NCBI GenBank assembly: GCA_006218025.1
Contig: VBWA01000004.1
Span: 62,001-126,000 of the forward strand
Direction of reading: 5' to 3'
From: Rhodocyclaceae bacterium
Lineage (GTDB): Bacteria > Pseudomonadota > Gammaproteobacteria > Burkholderiales > Rhodocyclaceae
Length of the DNA stretch: 64,000 nucleotides
Of this stretch, positions 40,792-49,933 are shown in pieces. A program made the position numbers and the translations under genes. How positions within the stretch are numbered: position 1 is the first letter of the stretch; each line of letters opens with the position of its first letter. A model generated the notes under the pieces. The model worked only from the letters and a program-made list of their open reading frames with translations, ran no database searches and was not told where the DNA came from.

Positions 40792-40887
40792 CGCCCGAGC
40801 ACTCGGATGCCTGTCACTGTCAGGAACTTGGCTGCCCGGTGGCTGTCGAATGTGCTGGACTCATCTCACAGGAGGGCTTCAAAAACC

Positions 40888-41580
40888 ATGGAAAACGTCC
40901 ATACCTACCCGCAAGCGGCGACGCAGGATCTCGCGCAAAGGCAAAATCGCGTTCTGCGCAATACCTATGCCCTGCTCGCCCTCTCGATGGCGCCGACCAT
41001 TGCCGGCGCTTTGATCGGTATTCAGTTGAAGTTTTCGTTTTTGGCCGGCAGTCCATTCATTGCTTTCATGCTGTTCCTCGGCGTGGCATTTGGCTTCATG
41101 TGGGGTATCGAGCGCACCAAGAACAGCGGCATGGGCGTGGCCCTGCTGCTCGGCTTCACCTTCTTCATGGGATTGATGCTCTCGCGCATCCTGCAGGTCG
41201 CGCTCGGATTTGCCAACGGCGGCAACTTGATCGCGATGGCAGCGGGCGGGACCGGGGCAATTTTTGTCGCTCTGGCCGGTATCGCCTCGACCACCAAACG
41301 GGATTTCTCCAACATCGGCAAGTTTCTCTTTGCCGGCGTGATCCTGCTGCTGGTGGCGATGGTCGCCAACATCTTCTTCCAGATCCCCGCATTGGCGCTG
41401 GCGATTTCCGCCATCGGCGTGGTCTTGTTCTCCGCTTACATCCTCTACGACATCAACCGCATCATGCAAGGCGGCGAGACCAACTACATCACGGCAACGC
41501 TGGCGGTGTATCTGGACATCTACAACGTCTTCGTCAGCCTGCTCAATCTGCTGATGATGCTCACCGGCGAGCGCGACTGA
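40888..41580 (+). CDS. Bax inhibitor-1/YccA family membrane protein
   Basis: Encodes 230 residues with seven predicted membrane helices, NTYALLALSMAPTIAGA at the start and VYLDIYNVFVSLLNLLMML at the end, matching the BI-1/YccA (UPF0005) family. YccA modulates the FtsH protease in E. coli; other members are calcium-leak channels. AGGAGG lies upstream of the ATG. A dispersed repeat follows 13 bases after the stop, and then a strong terminator. Confidence 0.9.
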   Translation: MENVHTYPQAATQDLAQRQNRVLRNTYALLALSMAPTIAGALIGIQLKFSFLAGSPFIAFMLFLGVAFGFMWGIERTKNSGMGVALLLGFTFFMGLMLSRILQVALGFANGGNLIAMAAGGTGAIFVALAGIASTTKRDFSNIGKFLFAGVILLLVAMVANIFFQIPALALAISAIGVVLFSAYILYDINRIMQGGETNYITATLAVYLDIYNVFVSLLNLLMMLTGERD

Positions 41581-41593
41581 AACCGACGGGAGC

Positions 41594-41619
41594 AAAAGTC
41601 GGCGCTGGTGACACGGCGA
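41594..41619 (+). repeat. Dispersed bipartite repeat after the BI-1 family gene
   Basis: AAAAGTCGGCGCTGG-TGAC-ACGGCGAC. Its ends GTCGGCG and CGGCGAC form an imperfect inverted repeat. It lies between the stop codon and the terminator hairpin, so it is transcribed in the 3' untranslated region. Confidence 0.93.
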
Positions 41620-41632
41620 CACCCAAGAAATA

Positions 41633-41667
41633 CGGCGACGGCAGATATCTGCGGTCGCCGCTTTTTG
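41633..41667 (+). terminator. Rho-independent terminator
   Basis: CGGCGAC then GCAGAT/ATCTGC then GTCGCCG form a 13-base stem with one G-G mismatch, followed by CTTTTTGTT. It ends the BI-1 family transcript; rlmD converges on it. Confidence 0.9.
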
Positions 41668-41722
41668 TTATGTCCCCGCACTTCGCCGGAGACGGTATCC
41701 CCCGGCGGGATGCCAAGATCGG

Positions 41723-43021
41723 TCATTTCTCGAACAGGGCGATCGATTCGAGATGAGATGTATGCGGGAACATGTTGGCGATTCCCGCCCCACACAGGCG
41801 ATAGCCTTTCTCATGCACCAGCACTGCCGCGTCCCGCGCCAGCGTTGCCGGGCTGCATGAGACGTACACGATGCTGCGCGGCCCGCCTTCGGCCGGCAAG
41901 GCCTTGACCAGCGCGATTGCCCCCTCACGCGGCGGGTCGATCAGCAACTTGTCGAAGCGTCCCATAGCGGCAAAACTTTCCTCGGTCGCCTCGAACAGGT
42001 TGGCTACGGCGAATTCGCAGCGCGCCGCCAGCCCGTTGTGCGCAGCGTTTTCCGTCGCGCGCTTGACCAGGGCGGCGCTGCCCTCGACGCCGAGCACGCA
42101 GGCCCCAAGCCGAGCGATCGGCAGGGCGAAATTGCCGAGGCCGCAGAACAGATCGGCAATGCGTTCGCCGGCCTGCGGTCTCAACAGGGCCATGGCGCGA
42201 CGCACCAGCATGCGATTGACGCCGTGATTGACCTGGGTGAATTCGGTCGGATGGAACAGCAACTCGAGGCCGAAATCCGGCAGTTCATAGCTCAGCAGCG
42301 GCGCATCGGCGGGATGAAACAGGATCACGGTCTCCGGCCCTTTGGACTGCAGATACCAGATAATTCCATGTGCATCGGCAAACTGCCGCAAACGATCCAG
42401 ATCGTCGGACGTCAGCGCCTCCAGATGGCGCAACAGAAGCACCGTCCGCAATCCGCCCACGGCAACCTCGATCTGCGGCATGCGATCAGGCTGCGACATG
42501 CCTTCGACCAGGGCCTTGAGCGCGGGTATCAGTACTGAAACATGGGGGGGCAGCACGGGGCAGGAATCCATCACCGCCACATAGCTGCTGTGCTTTTCGC
42601 GAAACCCGATCAGCGCGCCGCCCTTGCTCGCGACGTAGCGCACCGAAAGGCGGGCGCGCAGTCGATAGGCCCAGCCGGTACCGGCGATGGGCGGGAAAAG
42701 CTGCTCGGGCTTGATCCGGCCAACATGCCACAGGGCATCTTCGAGCACGCGCTGCTTGGCGGCAGTCTGCCCGGCAAGATTGAGGTGCTGCATCGAACAA
42801 CCGCCGCAAGTCCCGAAATGCGGGCAAGGCGGCGCAACTCGCTGACTGGAAGCTCGCTGTACTCGAAGGACATGGGCCTTTTCGTAACTCGGTTTCCGCC
42901 GATAGCTTTCGTATTCGACCACTTCGCCAGGCAGTGAGCCTTCGATGAAAACTACCTTGCCGTCAACATGAGCGACGCCGCGTCCTTCGTGATCAAGGGA
43001 TTCGATATGTGCAAGCGGCAT
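41723..43021 (-). CDS. rlmD: 23S rRNA (uracil-1939-C5)-methyltransferase
   Basis: Encodes 432 residues: an N-terminal TRAM domain ([29 protein letters not shown]), an iron-sulfur cluster Cys set ([14 protein letters not shown]), and a SAM methyltransferase with [14 protein letters not shown] and catalytic Cys in [11 protein letters not shown]. It methylates 23S rRNA uracil at C5. The start lies 29 bases from a palindrome shared with the divergent gene. Confidence 0.95.
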   Translation of the reverse strand: MPLAHIESLDHEGRGVAHVDGKVVFIEGSLPGEVVEYESYRRKPSYEKAHVLRVQRASSQRVAPPCPHFGTCGGCSMQHLNLAGQTAAKQRVLEDALWHVGRIKPEQLFPPIAGTGWAYRLRARLSVRYVASKGGALIGFREKHSSYVAVMDSCPVLPPHVSVLIPALKALVEGMSQPDRMPQIEVAVGGLRTVLLLRHLEALTSDDLDRLRQFADAHGIIWYLQSKGPETVILFHPADAPLLSYELPDFGLELLFHPTEFTQVNHGVNRMLVRRAMALLRPQAGERIADLFCGLGNFALPIARLGACVLGVEGSAALVKRATENAAHNGLAARCEFAVANLFEATEESFAAMGRFDKLLIDPPREGAIALVKALPAEGGPRSIVYVSCSPATLARDAAVLVHEKGYRLCGAGIANMFPHTSHLESIALFEK

Positions 43022-43050
43022 GGCGAGTTTTGGAGCCCGTTCGACAAAAG

Positions 43051-43070
43051 GGGCCGATTATAATCGGCCC
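43051..43070. promoter_or_regulatory. Perfect 20-base palindrome containing TATAAT
   Basis: GGGCCGATTATAATCGGCCC is its own reverse complement. TATAAT at 43059-43064 can act as a -10 for the plus strand, and by symmetry one exists for the minus strand. It lies between divergent rlmD and a gene of unknown function, with an ATG immediately after it. Confidence 0.7.
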
Positions 43071-43106
43071 ATGAAACTCAGTCGCGCCGCCCATATTCAG
43101 CGATGA
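43071..43106 (+). CDS. Possible 11-residue leader ORF
   Basis: ATG directly follows the TATAAT palindrome and opens an 11-codon frame (MKLSRAAHIQR) whose stop overlaps the ATG of the next gene in ATGA form. The ATG is 7 bases after the -10, close to where transcription should begin, so the mRNA may be leaderless. It could couple translation of the downstream gene, or be chance. Confidence 0.35.
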   Translation: MKLSRAAHIQR

Positions 43107-43585
43107 GTCCTGCCTACACGCTGATTACCAGTGAAGCCGAGTATCGGCAGGCCTGCGATACGATTCTGGCTCTCGCCGAACACGAGATCCTGATTTTCGA
43201 TCGCGATCTGACCGCGCTGCGGCTCGAAGAAAAAGCACGCCTCGAGGCGCTGGCCGACTTTTTGCGGATGGACAGCCTGCGCAGAATCCGCGTCGTGCTG
43301 CACGATCCCGGGCCGTTGGAGCGCAATTCGCCGCGCCTGCTGCAGCTTTTTGGCCGTTTCTCGCATTGCATCGACGTCCGGCAGAGTCCGGGTAACCTGC
43401 GCCATCTGGCGGATACGCACGTGCTCGCGGACGAAACATGCGGCGTGCGGCGTTTCCATGCCGATCAGCCGCGCAGCGCTCTGATTGTGGATGACCCAGC
43501 TTACATTCAGCCATGGCAGCAACGCTTCGAGGAGCTGTGGGAACTATCCCTTCCCTGCTTGAGGTTCAACATGACCGGGCTATGA
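43103..43585 (+). CDS. Conserved protein of unknown function
   Basis: Encodes 160 residues without signal peptide or membrane helix. Segments EAEYRQACDTILALAEHEILIFDRDL and RRIRVVLHDPGPLERNSPRLLQLF look like alternating strands and helices of an alpha/beta domain, somewhat reminiscent of a degenerate phospholipase-D-like half, but no catalytic motif is visible. There is no separate ribosome site; the start overlaps a possible leader ORF. Function not assigned. Confidence 0.7.
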   Translation: MSPAYTLITSEAEYRQACDTILALAEHEILIFDRDLTALRLEEKARLEALADFLRMDSLRRIRVVLHDPGPLERNSPRLLQLFGRFSHCIDVRQSPGNLRHLADTHVLADETCGVRRFHADQPRSALIVDDPAYIQPWQQRFEELWELSLPCLRFNMTGL

Positions 43586-43655
43586 ACAGGAAACTCGGAC
43601 GCCTGCCGCCTCATGTGTTGCACCACAGATGCTGATCGACATGATAAAATATTTA

Positions 43656-43685
43656 GTTGATCGAAATGGAAACGTTCCGATCAAC
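43656..43685. promoter_or_regulatory. Inverted repeat before the Ala-rich lipoprotein gene
   Basis: GTTGATCG and CGATCAAC arms separated by 14 bases, about 40 bases before the gene, just downstream of an AT-rich GATAAAAT stretch that may be its -10. An operator or 5' hairpin are both possible. Confidence 0.4.
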
Positions 43686-43726
43686 CAATTGGCCACGCAA
43701 TTCCATAACGTTAAGGATCTCCAAAA

Positions 43727-43990
43727 ATGAAGCAATCTCTCCTCGTAGCTGCCCTCCTCGCCCTGGCTGTCTCCGCTTGCGGCAAAACCGAAGCCCCGAA
43801 GCCCGCTGAAGCCCCCAAGGTCGAAGCTCCGAAGCCCGCTGCTGAAGCTCCGAAGCCCGCAGACACCGCTGCCGCTGCCGCCGCTGCTCCGGCTGCCGCT
43901 GCCGCCGCTGCTCCGGCTGCCGCCGCTGCCGCTGCTCCGGCTGCCGCTGCTGCTGCTGCCCCGGCTGCTGCCGCTGCCGCAAAGAAGTAA
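43727..43990 (+). CDS. Ala/Pro-repeat lipoprotein
   Basis: Encodes 87 residues. A lipobox (LAVSAC, Cys18) follows a short hydrophobic signal, so the mature protein begins CGKTEAPKP and is tethered to a membrane. It then has Lys-Pro-Glu-Ala repeats and four runs of seven Ala plus Pro before ending in AAKK. The DNA of the Ala runs is a 24-base tandem repeat, two units being identical. It looks like a flexible periplasmic spacer or a Lpp/OsmE-like minor lipoprotein; function unknown. Its own promoter and a strong terminator suggest high independent expression. Confidence 0.78.
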   Translation: MKQSLLVAALLALAVSACGKTEAPKPAEAPKVEAPKPAAEAPKPADTAAAAAAAPAAAAAAAPAAAAAAAPAAAAAAAPAAAAAAKK

Positions 43991-44018
43991 ATTTTCACCC
44001 GCCTTCGGGCAAGAAAAA

Positions 44019-44045
44019 GCCAGCCTTCGGGCTGGTTTTTTTGTT
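44019..44045 (+). terminator. Rho-independent terminator
   Basis: CCAGCC-TTCG-GGCTGG followed by a seven-T run. A smaller CCCG/CGGG hairpin lies just before it. Confidence 0.92.
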
Positions 44046-44066
44046 TTTGATTTCTGCCCTTCCGGT

Positions 44067-44828
44067 TCAGAGATCGCGCCAGCCAAATCCCCCGTTCTGG
44101 GTCGCGATGCCGATCCACTCGGGGTTGCAATCCAGGACTGCCGACAAGGCCTCCTGCGCAAGCGCCGGGCTGTTGTTCTCCTCGGAAAGATGGGCAGCCA
44201 CAACATGGCGCAGACTTGAGCGCCTTAGCTGGGACAGCAAGGTGGCTGCCGCCGCATTGTCCAGATGGCCCCAGAGACCGCCTATCCGGCGCTTCAGGGC
44301 CGGCGGATAACTTCCCATCGCCAGCAATTGCGCATCGTGATTGCATTCAAGCACCAGACCATCGCAGTCATCGAGCATGGCCACCATATGCGGCGTGACA
44401 TGGCCCGCATCGGTCAACACGCCAAGCCGCCTGGTACCGTCAGTGAGGACGAATTGCACCGGCTCGCGGGCATCGTGCGGAACTGGAAAAGGGAGCACGC
44501 ATAGATCGCCGACTGAAAACGGCTGTTGGCTGTCGATGACCGTGCTGCAAGCATTGGCGTCATCGTCACGGCTCGCGGCCCGGGTACCGTGGGTAAGCAG
44601 GACGGTCCAGCCGAGACGCCGCGCACAGGCGAAAACGCCGCCGATATGATCGGAGTGCTCATGCGTGACCAACACTGCGGCGATGTCGTTGGCCGCCAAA
44701 CCCAGCCGTTCGAGCCGCCGCGTCATTTCGCGCGGACCAAATCCGGCATCGATCAGCACGCGGGTATTGCCGGCCTCGACCACCAAGGCATTGCCTCGGC
44801 TGCCGCTGCCGAGCGAAGCGAAACGCAC
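44067..44828 (-). CDS. MBL-fold metallo-hydrolase (YycJ-like)
   Basis: Encodes 253 residues. THEHSDH (55-61) is the HxHxDH metal site, with further ligands in GVLTDAGHV and VAAHLSEEN. GSGSRGNALVVEAG at the start is typical of the YycJ/WalJ-type group. It is likely a cytoplasmic hydrolase or nuclease. dapA-bamC-this gene is a common betaproteobacterial order. Confidence 0.9.
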   Translation of the reverse strand: MRFASLGSGSRGNALVVEAGNTRVLIDAGFGPREMTRRLERLGLAANDIAAVLVTHEHSDHIGGVFACARRLGWTVLLTHGTRAASRDDDANACSTVIDSQQPFSVGDLCVLPFPVPHDAREPVQFVLTDGTRRLGVLTDAGHVTPHMVAMLDDCDGLVLECNHDAQLLAMGSYPPALKRRIGGLWGHLDNAAAATLLSQLRRSSLRHVVAAHLSEENNSPALAQEALSAVLDCNPEWIGIATQNGGFGWRDL

Positions 44829-44849
44829 CTGCGTTCGCCTGTCTGCCGC

Positions 44850-46004
44850 CTACTTTAATTGCTCGTGCAGCAATCCGAGGATGCGCCTGGAGACATCCGA
44901 CCGATCGACGCCTCCTTCGCGGGTAAGCACCTGAACTGTCGTCGATTCACCCGTCGTCTTGACGTGAATGCGGTACTGGGCCTGGCTCGGCTTGTCGGCC
45001 GCGCCACCCTTCCAGAACATCAGCTTGGACAACAGGCCTTTGTCGTCATCCTTTCTCTTGCTGTCGAGCTCGGGATCGACGTAGCGCACAAAGTAGAGTC
45101 CTTGCGACCGGTCGCGGTCTTCCACGGTGAAACCGACCCGATCCAACGCCAGACCGACGCGACGCCAGGCCCGATCGAAGGCCTCTTCCAGCAACAGCGC
45201 GCCGGCGCCATCCTGCGCACGGGACAGCTTTGCGCGCTCCTGCGGTTGCGCGGCGGCAACCATCGTCTTGGCGCGGGATTCCTCGACCCCCAGACGCACC
45301 ATCAGGCGCCGCAGCATCTCGGCTTCAAGTTCGGGGTCCGCCGGGCGAGGTTGCCATCGGGTTTCGCTCTTGCCTTCGTTGATATATGTCTCGTACATGC
45401 CGCGATGGCTGATGTAGATCTCGACCGTACCGGCTTCGGTACCTTTTTCCAGACGGGTGCGGAACTTGTCGCGTTCCGCCGTGGAGTAGAGGCTGTCGAA
45501 GACTTTGCCCAAGGCGCCTCGGATGACATCCTGCGGCAGTTTTGCGCGGTTTTCGGCCCAATCGGTTTCCATGATCCCGGCTTCAGGCACTTCGACGTTC
45601 ACCAGAAAACCCAATTCCTGCCAGAACTCCTTGACGCCGGGCCAGAGTTTTTCAGGAGAACCGCTGACGACCAGCCAGCGTTGCGTTCCGGAACGCTCGA
45701 TGCGCATCTTGTCGACCTGGGGAAGCACATCCTGCGCCGTCGTGGTGCGCGTCTGCCCGGCGCGCTCGCTTGAGTAGGCCGAGTAGGTAGCGGAACCCTT
45801 GCTGGCGGAAACATCCGGCACCGCATAGCGCTCATCGCGGCTCTGCTGCGTCAGGTCGGGCGGAATCTCCAGCGGCGGAAGTTTTCCGGCAGATTTGTAT
45901 TCGATCTTCTTGGATTCGGGGAGGATGTTGCCGCCGCAGCCGGCAAGCAAGCCAATCAGAAGTACGGAAGCGGACCACGACAGCAGCGAGAGTGAACGAT
46001 TCAT
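44850..46004 (-). CDS. bamC: Outer-membrane protein assembly factor BamC
   Basis: Encodes 384 residues with a lipobox (LLAGC, Cys23) and the BamC/NlpB features: an N-terminal unstructured segment (YKSAGKLPPLEIPPDL) that binds BamD, then two helix-grip domains. It is a lipoprotein of the BAM complex that folds barrels into the outer membrane. It follows dapA by 17 bases. Confidence 0.92.
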   Translation of the reverse strand: MNRSLSLLSWSASVLLIGLLAGCGGNILPESKKIEYKSAGKLPPLEIPPDLTQQSRDERYAVPDVSASKGSATYSAYSSERAGQTRTTTAQDVLPQVDKMRIERSGTQRWLVVSGSPEKLWPGVKEFWQELGFLVNVEVPEAGIMETDWAENRAKLPQDVIRGALGKVFDSLYSTAERDKFRTRLEKGTEAGTVEIYISHRGMYETYINEGKSETRWQPRPADPELEAEMLRRLMVRLGVEESRAKTMVAAAQPQERAKLSRAQDGAGALLLEEAFDRAWRRVGLALDRVGFTVEDRDRSQGLYFVRYVDPELDSKRKDDDKGLLSKLMFWKGGAADKPSQAQYRIHVKTTGESTTVQVLTREGGVDRSDVSRRILGLLHEQLK

Positions 46005-46021
46005 TGAATATCAGTTTCCTG

Positions 46022-46906
46022 TTAGAGGGCGATGCCGGCTTCGCGCATGGCGATTCGCACACGCTCGTGGAACTCCGGCGACAAAGGTGTCATCGGCACG
46101 CGGATACCGCCACCGATCAGTCCCATCTGCTGCACGGCCCACTTCACCGGAATCGGATTGGCTTCGTGAAACAGGTTGCGATGCAAGCCCAGCAGCCGGA
46201 AATTCGTCGCCCGCGCCGTCGCCAGGTCACCGCCGATAGCCGCCGCGCACATCTGGTGCATCAGGCGTGGCGCGACATTCGCCGTCACCGAAATGGAACC
46301 TCTGCCGCCCAGCAGCATCAAGGCGATGGCGGTGGCATCGTCACCGCTGTACACACTGAAACTTCCCGGCGCACGCTTCAGCAGATCGGAACCGCGTTCG
46401 ATATTGGCGGTCGCGTCCTTGATGCCGACGATGCCGGGCACCTGCGCCAGGCGCAGGGTCGTGTCGTTCGCCAGGTCGGCTACGGTGCGTCCCGGTACGT
46501 TGTACAGGATCATCGGCAGATCGACCGCCTCGGCAATCGCCTTGAAATGCCTGAAGAGCCCTTCCTGCGTCGGCTTGTTGTAGTAGGGCACCACCGAAAG
46601 GTGTGCATCCGCGCCGGCCTGCCTGGCGAAGCGCGCCAGTTCGATGGCCTCTGCGGTGGAGTTGGCGCCTGTGCCGGCGATCACCGGTATGCGCCCGGCG
46701 ACGTGCTTCACTGTCGTTTCGATCAGCGCGCAATGCTCTTCATAACTCACCGTCGGCGACTCACCCGTGGTGCCGACGATCACCACGCCGTCCGAACCCT
46801 CCGTGATGTGCCAGTCGAGCAGGCGTTGCAGTGCGGGCAGGTCGAGCGAACCGTCGTCCTGCATCGGCGTAAGTATGGCGGGAATGGAACCCTGTATGGT
46901 CTTCAT
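46022..46906 (-). CDS. dapA: 4-hydroxy-tetrahydrodipicolinate synthase
   Basis: Encodes 294 residues. [14 protein letters not shown], the Tyr region YNVPGRT and Schiff-base Lys in [10 protein letters not shown] (about 161) are diagnostic. It condenses pyruvate with aspartate semialdehyde in lysine/meso-DAP synthesis, downstream of lysC. It heads a dapA-bamC-hydrolase operon. Confidence 0.97.
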   Translation of the reverse strand: MKTIQGSIPAILTPMQDDGSLDLPALQRLLDWHITEGSDGVVIVGTTGESPTVSYEEHCALIETTVKHVAGRIPVIAGTGANSTAEAIELARFARQAGADAHLSVVPYYNKPTQEGLFRHFKAIAEAVDLPMILYNVPGRTVADLANDTTLRLAQVPGIVGIKDATANIERGSDLLKRAPGSFSVYSGDDATAIALMLLGGRGSISVTANVAPRLMHQMCAAAIGGDLATARATNFRLLGLHRNLFHEANPIPVKWAVQQMGLIGGGIRVPMTPLSPEFHERVRIAMREAGIAL

Positions 46907-46923
46907 TAACGTATCCGAAACCG

Positions 46924-46955
46924 GCTGCCGCTAGTCGTTAGTCGCTAGTGGCAGC
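46924..46955. promoter_or_regulatory. Inverted repeat upstream of dapA
   Basis: GCTGCCGCTAG and CTAGTGGCAGC (one mismatch) flank a 10-base loop, beginning 17 bases before the dapA start on its upstream side. The loop and arms share CTAGTCG/TTAGTCG repeats. It could be a 5' hairpin or operator of dapA. Confidence 0.4.
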
Positions 46956-47022
46956 GAGATGAGTGCAAAAGAAGCTGAATTCTAACTGATGGCCATGCGG
47001 CGGCACACCCTGCAATCTTGGC

Positions 47023-47949
47023 TTACAAATCAGCCAGCACCTTGATATGCGTGGCAACGCTGCGCGCCAGCGCGGAGAGTGCGTAACCGCCCTCCAGCAG
47101 CGACACGATGCGCCCTTTGGCGCACTCGCCGGCCAGCTGCTTGATCTGTTCCGTGACCCACGCGTAGTCGGACTCCACCAGACCCAGCGAAGCCATGTCA
47201 TCCTCGTAATGCGCATCAAAACCAGCCGAAATGAAGATCATTTCCGGCTGAAACTCCCGCAAGCGCGGCATCCAGATGTCGTAGACCACCTGGCGAAACT
47301 CGTCGCCGCGCGTTCCGGCAGGCATGGGCACGTTGCACATGTTGGGCGCGGGACTTTCGGTTCCGCAATAGGGGTAGAACGGGTGCTGAAAAATACTGGC
47401 CATCAGGACGCGCTGGTCGCCGCCGAAAATTTCCTCGGTGCCATTGCCGTGATGCACGTCGAAATCGATGATCGCGACCCGGGAGAGCCCCCAAGCCTCG
47501 AGCGCATGCCGCGCGGCAACGGCAACATTGTTGAAGAAGCAGAAACCCATCGCCTTTGCGCGCTCCGCATGATGGCCCGGTGGGCGCACCGCGCAGAAGG
47601 CGTTCTGCACCGCTCCCCGCATCACCAGATCGGTGGCAAGACAACCCGCACCGGCCGAGCGCAAAGCTGCCTGAAGAGTGCCCGGCGACATCGCCGTATC
47701 GGGATCAAGATGGACGATACCGTGTGCAGGACTGCTGTTATGCAAGTGGTCGATGTAGTCGCGCGGATGCACGCGAAGCAACTGCTCCAAATCTGCCAGC
47801 GGCGCATCGTGGAACTGGAGGTACATATCGAGTCCTGAAGCAATCAGGCGGTCATTGATGGCCCCAAGTCGGTCTGCGCATTCCGGATGATGGGTTCCCA
47901 TGTCGTGCTGCCAGCAGTCGCGGTGGGTAATGAAGGCGGTGGTTGTCAT
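47023..47949 (-). CDS. Histone-deacetylase-family (acetylpolyamine-type) hydrolase
   Basis: Encodes 308 residues. RPPGHHAERAKAMGFCFFNN, the zinc-binding DFDVHHGNGTEEIF and SAGFDAHYEDD are complete active-site motifs of class II histone deacetylase-like enzymes. Bacterial members deacetylate polyamines or other small molecules. It is monocistronic and divergent from the MoxR operon. Confidence 0.93.
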   Translation of the reverse strand: MTTTAFITHRDCWQHDMGTHHPECADRLGAINDRLIASGLDMYLQFHDAPLADLEQLLRVHPRDYIDHLHNSSPAHGIVHLDPDTAMSPGTLQAALRSAGAGCLATDLVMRGAVQNAFCAVRPPGHHAERAKAMGFCFFNNVAVAARHALEAWGLSRVAIIDFDVHHGNGTEEIFGGDQRVLMASIFQHPFYPYCGTESPAPNMCNVPMPAGTRGDEFRQVVYDIWMPRLREFQPEMIFISAGFDAHYEDDMASLGLVESDYAWVTEQIKQLAGECAKGRIVSLLEGGYALSALARSVATHIKVLADL

Positions 47950-48029
47950 GACGGGTGTCTTGCCTGATGAATTACAATGATGCCCAAAAACATATTATCC
48001 ATCAAAGCCCGGCCAAAACCCCCAGCCCC

Positions 48030-48950
48030 ATGCGACTCCCCGAACTTGACGCCATTCTGGCGGACATCAACCGCATCATCCTCGGCAAGGAGCGCCCCAT
48101 CCGCCTCTCGCTTGCCTGCCTGCTGGCACGCGGGCACCTGCTCATCGAGGATCTGCCCGGCGTCGGCAAGACCACCCTGGCCCATGTCCTGGCCCGCGTG
48201 TTGGGCCTGGATTTTCAGCGCATCCAGTTCACCAGCGACATGCTGCCGGCAGACATCATTGGCGTTTCGATCTTCGACCGGGACAGCGGCGCCTTCCATT
48301 TTCATCCGGGACCGATTTTCACTCAGGTGGTGCTGGCCGACGAGATCAATCGCGCCACGCCCAAGGCGCAAAGCGCCCTGCTCGAAGCGATGGAAGAGCG
48401 ACAGGTGACGGCCGAGGGGAAGACGCGGGTTCTGCCCGAGCCTTTCTTCGTCATTGCCACGCAGAACCCGACGCATCAGATAGGCACCTTCCCGCTGCCT
48501 GAATCCCAGCTTGACCGCTTCCTGGTCAAGATCGAGCTAGGTTATCCCGATCCGGCGGCCGAACGCGAACTGCTCGCCGGAGCCGACCGGCGTCAGTTGG
48601 TCGCCGATCTGGTTCCGCGAATCACGCCGCAGCGTTTGATCGAACTGCAGAACACAGTACGCGCGGTGCATGCCTCACCCGCCCTGATCCACTATGTGCA
48701 AACGCTGGCGGCTTACACGCGGGCTTCACCTGGCTGGCAGGAGGGTCTGTCGCCCCGCGCCTGCCTGGCCTTGCTGGCCGTAGCGCGCGCCTGGGCCCTG
48801 CTGGATGGCCGCGACCATGTATTGCCGGAGGACGTCCAGGCCGTGCTGCACGGCGTCATCGCACATCGCCTGAGGCCGATCGACGATACCGCGCGCAGAG
48901 ATGCGGAGACGGTTGCCGCCGCCTTGATCGAGGCAGTCCCTCTGCCCTGA
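48030..48950 (+). CDS. MoxR-type AAA+ ATPase
   Basis: Encodes 306 residues. Walker A (EDLPGVGKTTLAH), Walker B (VVLADEINRATPKAQSALLEAM) and sensor 1 (ATQNPTHQIGTFPLPESQLDRF) define the MoxR group. The start at 48030 (MRLPELDAIL) is chosen; an in-frame ATG at 47967 would add 21 residues. It is the first of a MoxR-DUF58-transglutaminase set, thought to act as a chaperone unit for envelope or secreted proteins. Confidence 0.92.
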   Translation: MRLPELDAILADINRIILGKERPIRLSLACLLARGHLLIEDLPGVGKTTLAHVLARVLGLDFQRIQFTSDMLPADIIGVSIFDRDSGAFHFHPGPIFTQVVLADEINRATPKAQSALLEAMEERQVTAEGKTRVLPEPFFVIATQNPTHQIGTFPLPESQLDRFLVKIELGYPDPAAERELLAGADRRQLVADLVPRITPQRLIELQNTVRAVHASPALIHYVQTLAAYTRASPGWQEGLSPRACLALLAVARAWALLDGRDHVLPEDVQAVLHGVIAHRLRPIDDTARRDAETVAAALIEAVPLP

Positions 48951-48952
48951 AG

Positions 48953-49933
48953 ATGCTCGGAAAACTGCGCCACCGGCTGCACGAAACATTCGTCCGCTGG
49001 GCCCTGCGCGTACGCCCGCCGGAACCGGCGCCGATCATCCTTACCCAGCGCCGCGTTTATGTCCTGCCGACGCGCGCCGGGCTTGCCTACGGCGCGGCAC
49101 TCGGCGTCATGCTGCTCGGCGCAATGAACTACAACCTCAGTCTGGGGTACGCCCTGGTGTTCCTGCTGGCGGGATTGGGCATCGTCGCCATTTTGCACAC
49201 CTTCCGCAATCTGGTTCTCCTCTCGATTCGCCCGGGCCGCTGCGAACCCGTATTCGCCGGCGGGCGTGCGCAGTTCGGCCTGTTGCTGGAGAACCGCAGA
49301 TCCGATGCCCGGACCAGCCTGCGCCTGTTCATCGACGAAGAAGATCCGATCGAAGTCGACATCGGTCCCCACACAAGCAGGGCGACCCCACTGGGTGTCC
49401 CTGCCGAAAAGCGCGGCTGGCTGCCGATGCCACGTTTTACCATCGAGACCACGTGGCCGCTGGGGCTCATCCGCGCCTGGAGTTATGCCGTTCCCGATCT
49501 CAGTTGCCTGGTCTATCCGACCCCGGCGGCCAAAGCGCCGCCCCTGCCCTGGAGCAGCGACTCGGCGCGTGGGTCGGCCAAGGACGGGCGCGGGGCGGAC
49601 GACTTTTCCGGTTTGCGCAAGCATCAGGTGGCCGATGCCCCGCGCCATGTGGCATGGAAGGCCGTCGCGCGCCAGCAGGATGGCCCGCTCCTGACCAAGC
49701 TGTTCTCGGGCGCGGCTGCGCAACAGCTGTGGCTGGACTGGGCAGCGCTGCCGGACACGATCGACACCGAGCAGCGCCTGTCCATTCTCGCCCGCTGGAT
49801 TCTCGACGCCGACGCGGCGGGACTCGCCTGGGGATTGCGGCTACCGGCGGTTCGCCTTGCCCCCGACAACGGGCCCGCGCAGCGAAGCGCCGGCCTGCAA
49901 GCGCTGGCGCTTTTCAGTCATGGCGCGCACTAA
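48953..49933 (+). CDS. DUF58 membrane-anchored protein
   Basis: Encodes 326 residues with two membrane helices near the start (about 45-80), a beta-rich middle and the DUF58 core DDFSGLRKHQVADAPRHVAWKAVARQQDGPLLTKLF. It belongs with MoxR ATPases in conserved pairs. It begins 2 bases after the MoxR stop and overlaps the TgpA start by 14 bases. Confidence 0.9.
   Translation: MLGKLRHRLHETFVRWALRVRPPEPAPIILTQRRVYVLPTRAGLAYGAALGVMLLGAMNYNLSLGYALVFLLAGLGIVAILHTFRNLVLLSIRPGRCEPVFAGGRAQFGLLLENRRSDARTSLRLFIDEEDPIEVDIGPHTSRATPLGVPAEKRGWLPMPRFTIETTWPLGLIRAWSYAVPDLSCLVYPTPAAKAPPLPWSSDSARGSAKDGRGADDFSGLRKHQVADAPRHVAWKAVARQQDGPLLTKLFSGAAAQQLWLDWAALPDTIDTEQRLSILARWILDADAAGLAWGLRLPAVRLAPDNGPAQRSAGLQALALFSHGAH

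Noticed and set aside
43867-43979. CRISPR-like array in the Ala-rich tract
   Set aside because: The units are contiguous with no unique spacers and are in frame; it is a coding tandem repeat.
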